Positions 16,685 through 24,128 of a stretch of DNA of 64,000 bases are shown piece after piece. The stretch is from NCBI GenBank assembly GCA_051209155.1, contig JBPJGB010000005.1; one strand, given 5' to 3'. The translations under genes were made by a program, and so were the position numbers. How positions within the stretch are numbered: position 1 is the stretch's first letter; each line of letters starts with the position of its first letter. Origin of the DNA: Actomonas sp051209155 (GTDB lineage Bacteria; Verrucomicrobiota; Verrucomicrobiia; Opitutales; Opitutaceae). The notes under the pieces are model-generated. The model saw nothing but the letters and a program-made list of their open reading frames with translations. It was not told where the DNA came from and did not search any database.

Positions 16685-18001
16685 TTATTCGTCGGCCGAA
16701 AGAAAATCACGCACCGCCAGCGCGACTTGTTCACGCGGCACTTCGACTTCTTCGCGCTTGGCCAGGTCGCGCAACTTCACCACTCCGCGCGCCAGTTCAT
16801 CGCCGCCGTAGAGGATCGCGAGGCGCGCGCCGGATTCGGTCGCCGCCTTGAACTGTTTACCGAAGCCGAGTTCGCGCATCGGATATTCGACGCGGAAACC
16901 GCTCGCGCGGAGTTCATTGATGTCCGCAAACGCGGCCAGGCGCTCGCTCGCGCCGCCGATGACCACATACACGTCCGGCGACGAAACCAATTCGGGCAGC
17001 AGGCCGCGTTGCTCCAGCAGGAGCTCCATGGTCATGTCGCCGATGGCAAAACCAACGGCCGGCAGCGCCGGGCCACCGAGTTTCTGCACGAGGTCGTCGT
17101 AACGCCCCCCGCCCGCAAGTGCGCGGAGGTCCCCTTTGCGATCGAAGGCCTCGAAGACGAAGCCAGTGTAATAAGCTAAACCGCGCACGACCCCAAGGTC
17201 GACGCTGACAAAATCACTGAGCCCCATGGCTTCGAGCGCGCCCAAGACCTTCCGCCAGTCGTCGAGGCGCGCGGTCAGGTTTTCGCCGCCCAACTCGCCC
17301 ACGACCGTTTCGAGATCGGCCAAGGACTTGATCGCAAGGAAGGCCTCGATCTTCTCACGTCGTTCGACCGCCAACTCGCCGTGCGCGTCGGTGTAGATCT
17401 TGAAGGCGTCGCCACCGAGCCGCTCGTATTTATCGATGGCCTGCAGCATGCCCTTGGCCTGCGCCGGATCGAAGCCGAGCGCCTCGAGGAAATAGAACCA
17501 CAGGTTGCGGTCGCTGAGGCGCACGAAGAAATCTTCGGCGGCCAGACCGAGTCCGCGCAGGCACTGCACCAACAGCGCGATCAGCTCGATCTCCGCCTCC
17601 GGTCCGGCCTCGCCAAAAATGTCGGCGTTGAACTGCGCGAAGCAGCGGCCGCGGCCTTTCTGCATGCGTTCATAGCGAAAGAAATCGGCGATGCTGAACC
17701 ACTTGATCGGACGCTTCAGGGCGTTGGCTTTCGCCCCCACCAACCGGCAGACCGTCGGGGTCATTTCCGGCCGCAGCGCGACCTCGCGGCCACCTTTGTC
17801 GGTGAAGCTGAAGAGCTGCGCCTCGATCTCGTCGCCCGACTTCGCCTTGTAGAGGTCCAACGGCTCCAGCACCGGCGCGTCGTATTCCTGAAACCCGTAG
17901 ACATGCGCGGCCTGGCGCCAGCAGCGGAACAGATGGTTCCGCCGCGCCAACGCTTCGGGATAGAACTCACGAAAACCGGGCAAGGACTGGAAGGTAGCCA
18001 T
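16685..18001 (-). CDS. hisS: Histidine--tRNA ligase
   Basis: Charges tRNA-His. The 438-residue class II synthetase has motif 2 in WFSIADFFRYERMQKGRGRCFAQFNADIFG and the histidine motif GLAYYTGFVFEAFD followed by AGGGRYDDLV (motif 3 area with the conserved Arg). The C-terminal anticodon-binding domain (VYVVIGGASERLAAFA onward) is present. The N-terminus MATFQSLPGFREFYPE is typical. The ACT-domain gene follows it; the HU gene lies upstream beyond a palindrome and a terminator. Confidence 0.96.
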   Translation of the reverse strand: MATFQSLPGFREFYPEALARRNHLFRCWRQAAHVYGFQEYDAPVLEPLDLYKAKSGDEIEAQLFSFTDKGGREVALRPEMTPTVCRLVGAKANALKRPIKWFSIADFFRYERMQKGRGRCFAQFNADIFGEAGPEAEIELIALLVQCLRGLGLAAEDFFVRLSDRNLWFYFLEALGFDPAQAKGMLQAIDKYERLGGDAFKIYTDAHGELAVERREKIEAFLAIKSLADLETVVGELGGENLTARLDDWRKVLGALEAMGLSDFVSVDLGVVRGLAYYTGFVFEAFDRKGDLRALAGGGRYDDLVQKLGGPALPAVGFAIGDMTMELLLEQRGLLPELVSSPDVYVVIGGASERLAAFADINELRASGFRVEYPMRELGFGKQFKAATESGARLAILYGGDELARGVVKLRDLAKREEVEVPREQVALAVRDFLSADE

Positions 18002-18068
18002 GGGAACCGACGACCTTGTGCGTTCCCTTCCCTCGTCGCCAATCGAAAAATAGGTTCAGCCATTGCGG

Positions 18069-18120
18069 TGGCTGTGAGCGTGAGCGAGTGATCGGGTCCA
18101 CTCGCTCACGCTCGCAGCCA
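18069..18120. repeat. REP-like palindrome, 22-bp arms
   Basis: TGGCTGTGAGCGTGAGCGAG... (18069-18090) pairs with CACTCGCTCACGCTCGCAGC... (18099-18120) with one mismatch and an 8-nt loop. It lies between the HU terminator and hisS. A degenerate relative is at 12925-12976, which supports a dispersed REP-type family. Confidence 0.85.
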
Positions 18121-18148
18121 CAAAAAAGCCGGACCCACGGGTCCGGCT
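18121..18148 (-). terminator. Intrinsic terminator of the HU gene
   Basis: Minus strand: AGCCGGACCC-GT-GGGTCCGGCT followed by TTTTTG. It lies 26 bases past the stop of the HU-type gene and directly abuts the REP-like palindrome. Confidence 0.88.
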
Positions 18149-18173
18149 GGAAAATGATCAAGCGACGTGCGGC

Positions 18174-18494
18174 TCAGTTGATCGTGCCGATGTCGAGCTT
18201 CTTGAGCTTTTGCTTGAGGATCTTACCCGACTTGAACTTCACCACCGCGCGCTCGGGGATGACGACTTCGGCGGCGGGCTTGTTCGGGTTGCGACCGATG
18301 CGGGACTTGCGACGCTGGACTTCCAGCACACCGAAATTGCGCAACTCCACGTTGCGCCCCTCGGCCAAGGCGTTCATGATGATGTCGAGCGTCATCTGCA
18401 CCGTCGCCACCACTTCCTTCTGCGGAAAGTTGGTCTTCTCGTAAATCTGTAGCACGATTTCGCGCTTGGTGAGGTTCGGTAGATTCGAGGGCAT
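18174..18494 (-). CDS. HU/IHF-family DNA-binding protein
   Basis: Small nucleoid protein that bends DNA. The 106 residues show the HU fold: an N-terminal helical part (NLTKREIVLQIYEKTNFPQ), VELRNFGVLEVQRRKSRIGRNPNKP (the beta arm with the conserved Asn-Pro tip) and VVKFKSGKILKQKL at the C-terminus. VELRNFGVLEV with its Asn-Phe-Gly resembles IHF alpha/beta more than HU, so the IHF side of the family is possible. A purine-rich AAAGGA sits 8-13 bases before the ATG. It has its own terminator and diverges from the ClpX/HslU-like gene. Confidence 0.93.
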   Translation of the reverse strand: MPSNLPNLTKREIVLQIYEKTNFPQKEVVATVQMTLDIIMNALAEGRNVELRNFGVLEVQRRKSRIGRNPNKPAAEVVIPERAVVKFKSGKILKQKLKKLDIGTIN

Positions 18495-18529
18495 TTAAGG
18501 GTGTTCCTTTCGAAGAAGTAGTTGGTTTA

Positions 18530-18559
18530 TTGACGCGGTATCGTTTTCAGAAGTCTAAA
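18530..18559 (+). promoter_or_regulatory. Candidate sigma70-type promoter of the AAA+ gene
   Basis: TTGACG (18530-18535), an 18-base spacer and TCTAAA (18554-18559), in an AT-rich divergent gap. The -35 match is good and the -10 is weak (4 of 6). Its position 37 bases before the ATG at 18596 supports that start over the upstream TTG. Confidence 0.4.
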
Positions 18560-18595
18560 AAGGTCAATCAATTAGGTCGGATTTACTTGGCAAAA

Positions 18596-20206
18596 ATGAG
18601 TGAAAAACCTCCACAAGATCCTCTTGAGCAACTCCCTAAGCAGCTTAGGGACCTCTTCAAGGCGTCGCCTTTCGGCGCCGCATTCCAGCCGGGAGGGACC
18701 CCGCAGAACACGGGAAGTTCCTCTACCGCACCGAATAAGGAGGACGAGGAGCACGCCGAAGTGCTGCAGCGGATCCGCAATTTTAACCTGCGCCCGCGCG
18801 AGATTCGCGACCACCTCGACCGGTTCGTAATCCAGCAGCGCGAGGCCAAGAAGGTCCTCTCCGTTGCCATCTGCGACCACTACAATCACGTGCGCCGCTG
18901 CCTCGAGGAACCGCAGCTTCGCGAGCAGGATTACGCCAAACAGAACATCCTGCTCCTGGGCCCCACGGGGGTGGGCAAAACCTACCTCATGCGCTGCATC
19001 GCCCGCATGATCGGCGTGCCGTTCGTCCGCGCCGATGCCACCAAGTTTTCCGAAACGGGTTACGTCGGCGGCGACGTGGAAGACCTCGTGCGCGATCTGG
19101 TCAAAGCCGCCAACGGTGATGTCGAGCTGGCCCAATACGGCATCGTCTACATCGACGAGATCGACAAGATCGCCCAGAGCTCCGGGGCGGCGGGCGGCGG
19201 CGGGCGCGACGTTTCCGGCCGCGGCGTGCAGATCAACCTGCTCAAGCTGATGGAGGAGACCGACGTTTCCCTCACCAGCCAAAACGACATCGCCTCCCAA
19301 ATGCAGGCCATGATGGAGATGCAACGCGGGGGCAAACCGCGCAAACGCACCATCAACACCCGGCATATTCTCTTCATCGTGAGCGGCGCCTTCGACAAGT
19401 TGTCCGGCACGATCAAGAAGCGCCTGCAAAGTGCACAGATCGGCTTCGCCGCCAAGCCGGGCGACGTCGACCGACCCGACAGCGACTACCTGCGCTTTGC
19501 CCAGTCGCGCGACATCATCGACTACGGAATGGAGCCGGAGTTTGTGGGCCGACTTCCCGTTCGCGTCGCCTGCCAGGCGCTGGAACCGCGCGACCTTGAG
19601 AAGATCCTCCTCACCAGCGAAGGCAGCATCCTGCAGCAATATCGCGCGGATTTCGCCGGGTATAAAATCGACTTCGACATCACGCCCGAGGCCGTGCGCG
19701 AGGTCGCCGAGCGCGCCCACCGCGAAAACACCGGCGCACGCGGACTCATGACCGTGCTTGAGCAGACCTTCCGCAACTTCAAGTTCGAGCTGCCCTCCAC
19801 CGGCATTCGCGCCTTCAAGATCGACGCCGACACCGTCGCCGAACCGGAAAGAACCCTGCGCAGCCTGTTGGAGGACAACGCCAGCGACCAACGCGACGTC
19901 CTGCGCGCCGAAGTGCAGGCCTTCGCCGATCGCTTCCAAACCGCGCATGGGTTCACCCTGAACTTCAAAGAGGACGCGATCACCGCGTTGATCGAGCAAA
20001 GCTTGGAGACCGACAAAACCATCCGCGCGCTCTGCGAGGAACGGTTTCACAACTTCCATCATGGGCTCACCCTGCTCGTCCGCGATGGCGGCAAGCATGC
20101 CTTTGACATCACGGCCGACGTGGTGGCCGATCCGGAGAAAGCCCTGTCTCACTGGGTCGTGGAACGTTTCCGCGACAACGGCTCGGCGCCAACCTCGGAA
20201 ACTTAG
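18596..20206 (+). CDS. AAA+ unfoldase with mixed ClpX and HslU features
   Basis: Predicted ATP-driven protein unfoldase, 536 residues. Walker A is GPTGVGKT (122-129), the pore loop is GYVG (155-158), Walker B is IVYIDE (183-188), the arginine finger sits in EFVGRLP (about 314-321) and sensor 2 in GARGL (380-384). ATKFSETGYVGGDVEDLVRDL, HILFIVSGAF and GRLPVRVACQALEP resemble HslU. The short linker without an HslU I-domain and the KKRLQSAQIGF segment, with an IGF ClpP-docking loop (282-284), resemble ClpX. The ClpX zinc-finger domain is absent. Residues 452-521 look like a second copy of the C-terminal lid (356-424), ending AFDITADVVADPEKAL against AFKIDADTVAEPERTL. The canonical clpX is at 50414-51700. 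Substrates and protease partner are unknown; ClpP is an inference. Confidence 0.88.
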   Translation: MSEKPPQDPLEQLPKQLRDLFKASPFGAAFQPGGTPQNTGSSSTAPNKEDEEHAEVLQRIRNFNLRPREIRDHLDRFVIQQREAKKVLSVAICDHYNHVRRCLEEPQLREQDYAKQNILLLGPTGVGKTYLMRCIARMIGVPFVRADATKFSETGYVGGDVEDLVRDLVKAANGDVELAQYGIVYIDEIDKIAQSSGAAGGGGRDVSGRGVQINLLKLMEETDVSLTSQNDIASQMQAMMEMQRGGKPRKRTINTRHILFIVSGAFDKLSGTIKKRLQSAQIGFAAKPGDVDRPDSDYLRFAQSRDIIDYGMEPEFVGRLPVRVACQALEPRDLEKILLTSEGSILQQYRADFAGYKIDFDITPEAVREVAERAHRENTGARGLMTVLEQTFRNFKFELPSTGIRAFKIDADTVAEPERTLRSLLEDNASDQRDVLRAEVQAFADRFQTAHGFTLNFKEDAITALIEQSLETDKTIRALCEERFHNFHHGLTLLVRDGGKHAFDITADVVADPEKALSHWVVERFRDNGSAPTSET

Positions 20207-20215
20207 CCCTTTCCA

Positions 20216-20256
20216 CGACAGGCGGTCGGGCGTAAAGCCCGACCCCTTCCCTGTCG
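20216..20256. repeat. Two-tier hairpin, REP- or terminator-like
   Basis: Inner stem GGTCGGGC-GTAAA-GCCCGACC (20224-20244) lies within an outer stem CGACAGG...CCTGTCG (20216-20222 with 20250-20256), in the gap between the AAA+ gene and menG. No T-run follows, so it may be a REP element or attenuating hairpin rather than a classical terminator. Confidence 0.7.
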
Positions 20257-20268
20257 CTCCCGCTCGCC

Positions 20269-20976
20269 ATGCCCGATCCACAAGCCGTCAATTCCATGTT
20301 TGGCCGCATCGCCGGCCGCTACGACGTGGCCAACCGCCTCTTGAGCGGCGGCGTCGACATTTGGTGGCGCAAACGCCTCATCCGCGCGGTGGCCCGTCAC
20401 AGCCCGCACGACGTGCTCGACCTCGCCACCGGCAGTGGCGACGTGGCCTTCGCGCTCGCCGACGGATTGCCCGCCGAGACGCCGATTACCGGCATGGATT
20501 TTTGTCGGCCCATGCTGGACGAAGCCGTGGAAAAACAAAAACAACGCGGTGGCTACGAGCAGATCACCTTTCGCGAGGGCGACGGGCTGAACTTGCCGAT
20601 CGGGGATGAAACCTACGATGCCGCGACGATTTCCTTTGGCCTGCGCAACATGGCCGATCGCCACCGTTGCCTCAGCGAACTGCATCGCATCCTGCGCCCC
20701 GATGGACGCCTCTGGGTCTTGGAGTTTTCGCAACCCTACCGCTGGTTTCGGCCGCTTTACTACGCCTACCTGAAATACGTGCTGCCGATTATCGCGGGCA
20801 TCGTGACCGGCGACAAAGGCGCCTACGACTACCTCTGCGGCTCAATCGAAACCTACCCGGGCCACGAAGGCATCACCGAGGAGATGCGCCAGGCCGGCTT
20901 TGTGGACATCGAGTGCCACCGCCTCACCTGGGGCATCGTCGCCCTGCACGGCGGCTGGAAGAAGCCGTCCGCCTAG
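20269..20976 (+). CDS. menG: Demethylmenaquinone methyltransferase
   Basis: SAM-dependent methylation in menaquinone synthesis (MenG/UbiE family). The 235-residue protein has VNSMFGRIAGRYDVANRLLSGGVDIWWRK at the N-terminus, VLDLATGSGDVAFALA (SAM motif I), and the family signature AATISFGLRNMADRHRCL with LRPDGRLWVLEFSQP. Menaquinone rather than ubiquinone is inferred from the phylum and from the neighbouring ACIII system, which oxidises menaquinol. Its TAG stop lies in the terminal inverted repeat of the 245-bp element at 20973-21217. Confidence 0.93.
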   Translation: MPDPQAVNSMFGRIAGRYDVANRLLSGGVDIWWRKRLIRAVARHSPHDVLDLATGSGDVAFALADGLPAETPITGMDFCRPMLDEAVEKQKQRGGYEQITFREGDGLNLPIGDETYDAATISFGLRNMADRHRCLSELHRILRPDGRLWVLEFSQPYRWFRPLYYAYLKYVLPIIAGIVTGDKGAYDYLCGSIETYPGHEGITEEMRQAGFVDIECHRLTWGIVALHGGWKKPSA

Positions 20977-21217
20977 GGCGCGTCTGGGTAAGTCGAGGGC
21001 CAGCGTGAGTGGGAAAAGGGCTTCGCGCCAGGCGGCCGCGACGGAGGTGGCCCAGCGGGCCATGCCGTTGCGGACAACGCCGCGCCAAGTTCTTTTTCCA
21101 CTCACCCTTCGGGCGCGGACGGAGCTGGCGGCATACGGCGTTGTCACTGGACCCCTGTGCCTGCCCACCGGCTGCGTTCCCAGCGCTGGCCCCTCGGCTT
21201 TCCCAGGCACACCCTAG
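20973..21217. mobile_element. MITE-like inverted element between menG and erpA
   Basis: The outer ends, CTAGGGCGCGTCTGGGTAAG... (20973-21005) and the reverse of ...TCCCAGGCACACCCTAG (21184-21217), match over about 33 bases with five substitutions and one indel. Further in, GACAACGCCG (21073-21082) pairs with CGGCGTTGTC (21136-21145), and GTGAGTGGGAAAA near the left pairs imperfectly with a TTTTTCCACTCAC stretch on the right. CTAG at each end could be a 4-bp target duplication. No open frame fits. It supplies the TAG stops of both flanking genes. A structured RNA is the alternative explanation. Confidence 0.7.
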
Positions 21218-21531
21218 TTGAACGACTTGCCGCAGCCGCAGGTGCTCTGCGCGTTGGGATTCTTGATCTCAAACCCCTTCCCCTGCAGCCCGTCGTCGAA
21301 ATCGATGTTGGAGCCGTCAAGGTAGGCGTAACTCGCCGGGTCGACCACAAAACTCACGCCCGCCGACTCAAGTTGCTGATCGTCGTCCTTCGGCGCGTCG
21401 AACGACATGCCGTATTGAAAGCCCGAGCACCCGCCCGTTTCGACAAACACCCGCAGCAGTTGCCCCTCGGTGGCGGACTCCTGATGCATGGATTGGATTT
21501 GGCGCGCGGCGCGATCGGTCAGCGTGATCAT
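21214..21531 (-). CDS. erpA: A-type iron-sulfur cluster carrier protein
   Basis: Carries and inserts Fe-S clusters into target proteins (ErpA/IscA family). The 105 residues begin ITLTDRAARQIQSMH and contain the three conserved cysteines, one in VETGGCSGFQYGM and two in the C-terminal STCGCGKSF. YLDGSNIDFDDGLQGKGFEIKNPNA is the expected central strand pair. The stop codon lies in the 245-bp palindromic element. Which A-type subgroup it belongs to (ErpA or IscA) cannot be settled from this sequence. It diverges from the protein kinase gene. Confidence 0.93.
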   Translation of the reverse strand: MITLTDRAARQIQSMHQESATEGQLLRVFVETGGCSGFQYGMSFDAPKDDDQQLESAGVSFVVDPASYAYLDGSNIDFDDGLQGKGFEIKNPNAQSTCGCGKSFN

Positions 21532-21651
21532 ACGCTCAAGCTGCGCCGCTGACTCCCCCTGTCAAATCCCTCCATGGATGCGAGCAGGTTTCGTGCTAGA
21601 TGAATTTTTCGTTTCTTGCCACCCCGGGAAACGCCGCTTTGCTGGGCCGCA

Positions 21652-22614
21652 GTGAACGCCGCAAAGAATCTGTTCAACGAGGTCCACTACGAGATCGTCC
21701 GCAAGATCGCCGATGGTGGTATGGGCATCGTCTATGAAGCCGCCCAACTCGGCGCCGGACAGTTTCGCAAGCGCGTGGCGGTGAAACTCATTCGCGAGGA
21801 ATACTCCGCCATCTCCGAGTTCCAGAAGAACTTTATCGGCGAGGCCCGTTTGGTGGCCGACCTCATTCACACCAACATCGTCCAGACCTACCACCTCGGG
21901 TCGGTTCACGGTCAGTATTTTATGGTGATGGAGTTGGTGAACGGCCTGAGCTTGGAGCAGTTCCTCGAGCGGCACCGCGAGCTCAACCGCCCCATTCCGG
22001 TCGACATCGCCGTCTTCATCATTTCCCGCATCGCCCGCGGCCTGGCCTACGCCCATCAGAAGACCGATGAACGCGGCCGCCCGCTGGGCATCGTCCATCG
22101 CGACATCGGCCCCAAGAACGTGCTGCTCGCCTGGGAAGGCGACGTGAAGCTCACCGACTTCGGCATCGCGAAGGCCCTGGACCTGATGTATAATGAGGAA
22201 GGCAAGGTGATCGCGGGTAAGGACGAATACCTTTCGCCCGAGCAGGCCAGTTACGCCGTGACCGACGCCCGCGCCGATCTCTTCCCCCTCGGCATCGTGC
22301 TCACCGAACTGCTGCTCGGCCGCAACATCTTCCGCTCCGCCGATCGGCTCGAGTCCCGCCGCAACATCCTGACCATGCCGATTCCCCGCTTCGGCGACCT
22401 ACGGCCGGACATCGATGAGCGACTCGAAAACATCATCCAGAAAACCCTCCGCCGCGATCGCGACCAACGCTATCAATCCGCGTGGGAAATGCTCACGGAG
22501 CTGGAAATGTATCTCTATTCCGACCGCTACGGTCCCACCAACGAAAAGCTCGGCGTCTACCTCCGCGAGCTCACCGGCTATGCTGCGCCCGGAGTCGTCC
22601 TGCCCCCGGCCTGA
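21652..22614 (+). CDS. Cytosolic Ser/Thr protein kinase
   Basis: Hanks-type kinase domain filling nearly the whole 320 residues: glycine loop IADGGMGIVYEA (19-30), catalytic Lys45 in AVKLI, catalytic loop HRDIGPKN (149-156), DFG at 169-171 and EYLSPEQ. The usual Lys two residues after the catalytic Asp is Gly here. There is no transmembrane helix or PASTA domain, so it should be cytoplasmic. The GTG at 21652 is the likely start; an upstream TTG is possible but adds a non-conserved leader. rpoN begins 39 bases downstream, suggesting a functional link, but the substrate is unknown. Confidence 0.9.
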   Translation: MNAAKNLFNEVHYEIVRKIADGGMGIVYEAAQLGAGQFRKRVAVKLIREEYSAISEFQKNFIGEARLVADLIHTNIVQTYHLGSVHGQYFMVMELVNGLSLEQFLERHRELNRPIPVDIAVFIISRIARGLAYAHQKTDERGRPLGIVHRDIGPKNVLLAWEGDVKLTDFGIAKALDLMYNEEGKVIAGKDEYLSPEQASYAVTDARADLFPLGIVLTELLLGRNIFRSADRLESRRNILTMPIPRFGDLRPDIDERLENIIQKTLRRDRDQRYQSAWEMLTELEMYLYSDRYGPTNEKLGVYLRELTGYAAPGVVLPPA

Positions 22615-22653
22615 GCGCGCAGTTCCCAGCCCAAATCGAACGCACACTCCTAC

Positions 22654-24126
22654 ATGGCAGGACCCGGATTTTCCCAAAGCTTAAGTCAAAGGCAGACGCA
22701 GTCGCTGGTCCTTGCTCCGCAACTGCGCCAATCGCTCAAGATCCTGCAGGTCGCCGCAATGGACCTGCGCACCGTGATTCAAGAGGAGCTCCAGGCCAAC
22801 CCCACCCTCGAGGAACTGCCCATGGACGGCGTGAGCCTCGAGCAGGAAACGAGCGACGCTCACGAGCACGACAACGGCCCGTCCAACGACGACGCTGCCC
22901 CGGGCGGGGACGAGATGGATTTTTCCAAGGAGTTTGAGATCCTGACCAAGCTCGATCAGGATTGGCGCGACTACATGTCCAACGCCGGCGGCAGTCAGCC
23001 GCACACCAGCGAGGACGACGAGAAGCGCCAACATTTCTTCGACTCCCTCGTCAGCGAAACGTCGCTGCAGGAATACCTCATGAGTCAGGCCGAAATGGCC
23101 GATGTCGACGACGCCACCATCGAAGCCATGCGTTACCTCGTCGGCAGCCTCGATGACCGTGGTTTCCTCACCCAGTCGATCCCCGACATCGCGCTGCAGA
23201 CCGGCCTGCCCCTCGATGCCGTGCAAAGCGCTCACGCGCTGCTCAAGACCCTCGAGCCCGCCGGCATCGGTGCGGCCGACCTCAAGGAATGTCTCGCCCT
23301 CCAGCTCGTCGCCAAGGGTCGCGGAGACTCCCTCGCCGCCCGGATCGTCCGCAACCATTTCCCCCTCCTCATCCGTCGCCGCATTCCCGACATTGCCCGC
23401 CGCTCCGGCGCGACCTTGGAGGATGTGCAGCACGCCATTGAGGAGATCGGCACCCTCGACCCCGCGCCCGGCCGCCGCTTTGCCGATGACTCCAATCGCG
23501 TCGTCACACCCGACGTGACCGTCGAAAAGGACGGCGACGAGTGGAAGATCGAACTCAACAGCGACTACATCCCGCGTCTCCGAATTTCGAATACCTACAA
23601 GGACCTCATCGCCAAGGGTTCGCTCAATCGCCAGGAGCGCGACTACCTGCGCGAACGCATCCGCTCCGGTCGCTTTCTGATCAACTCCATCGAGCAGCGC
23701 CAGCAGACCATCGAGCGCATCACCCGCGAGATCATTAAAGTTCAGGGCGAGTTCTTCGAGGAAGGCGTCTCCCGCCTGCGACCGCTCACCATGACACAGA
23801 TCGCCGACACCGTCGGCGTGCACGAGACCACCGTGAGCCGCGCGATCGCCAACAAATACATCCGCACCCCGCACGGCGTCTTCGAATTCAAATACTTTTT
23901 CACCCCCGGCTACAAATCCGACGGCGGTGATGCGGTGTCCAACACCAGCGTGAAGGAAATGATCAACGATCTCATCGACATCGAGGATCGCAGCCGCCCT
24001 TACAGCGATCAGGACCTGGTCGCCAAGTTGCAGGACAAGGGCATCAAGATCGCCCGCCGCACGGTCGCCAAATACCGCGAGGAGCTCGGCATCCTGCCCA
24101 GCAACCTGCGCCGCGAATACGCCTGA
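22654..24126 (+). CDS. rpoN: RNA polymerase sigma-54 factor
   Basis: Alternative sigma factor for enhancer-dependent promoters. The 490 residues carry region I (SLSQRQTQSLVLAPQLRQSL), an acidic region II (about 55-110), the core-binding region, the HTH near MTQIADTVGVHETTVSRAI, and the RpoN box ARRTVAKYRE close to the C-terminus. All modules are present, so it should be functional. The preceding kinase gene is 39 bases away. It converges on tsaD with a 2-base gap. Confidence 0.97.
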   Translation: MAGPGFSQSLSQRQTQSLVLAPQLRQSLKILQVAAMDLRTVIQEELQANPTLEELPMDGVSLEQETSDAHEHDNGPSNDDAAPGGDEMDFSKEFEILTKLDQDWRDYMSNAGGSQPHTSEDDEKRQHFFDSLVSETSLQEYLMSQAEMADVDDATIEAMRYLVGSLDDRGFLTQSIPDIALQTGLPLDAVQSAHALLKTLEPAGIGAADLKECLALQLVAKGRGDSLAARIVRNHFPLLIRRRIPDIARRSGATLEDVQHAIEEIGTLDPAPGRRFADDSNRVVTPDVTVEKDGDEWKIELNSDYIPRLRISNTYKDLIAKGSLNRQERDYLRERIRSGRFLINSIEQRQQTIERITREIIKVQGEFFEEGVSRLRPLTMTQIADTVGVHETTVSRAIANKYIRTPHGVFEFKYFFTPGYKSDGGDAVSNTSVKEMINDLIDIEDRSRPYSDQDLVAKLQDKGIKIARRTVAKYREELGILPSNLRREYA

Positions 24127-24128
24127 AC

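Noticed and set aside
18572..20281. 569-codon frame opposite the AAA+ gene
   Set aside because: Antisense shadow of a gene with intact Walker motifs; its own translation shows no domain.
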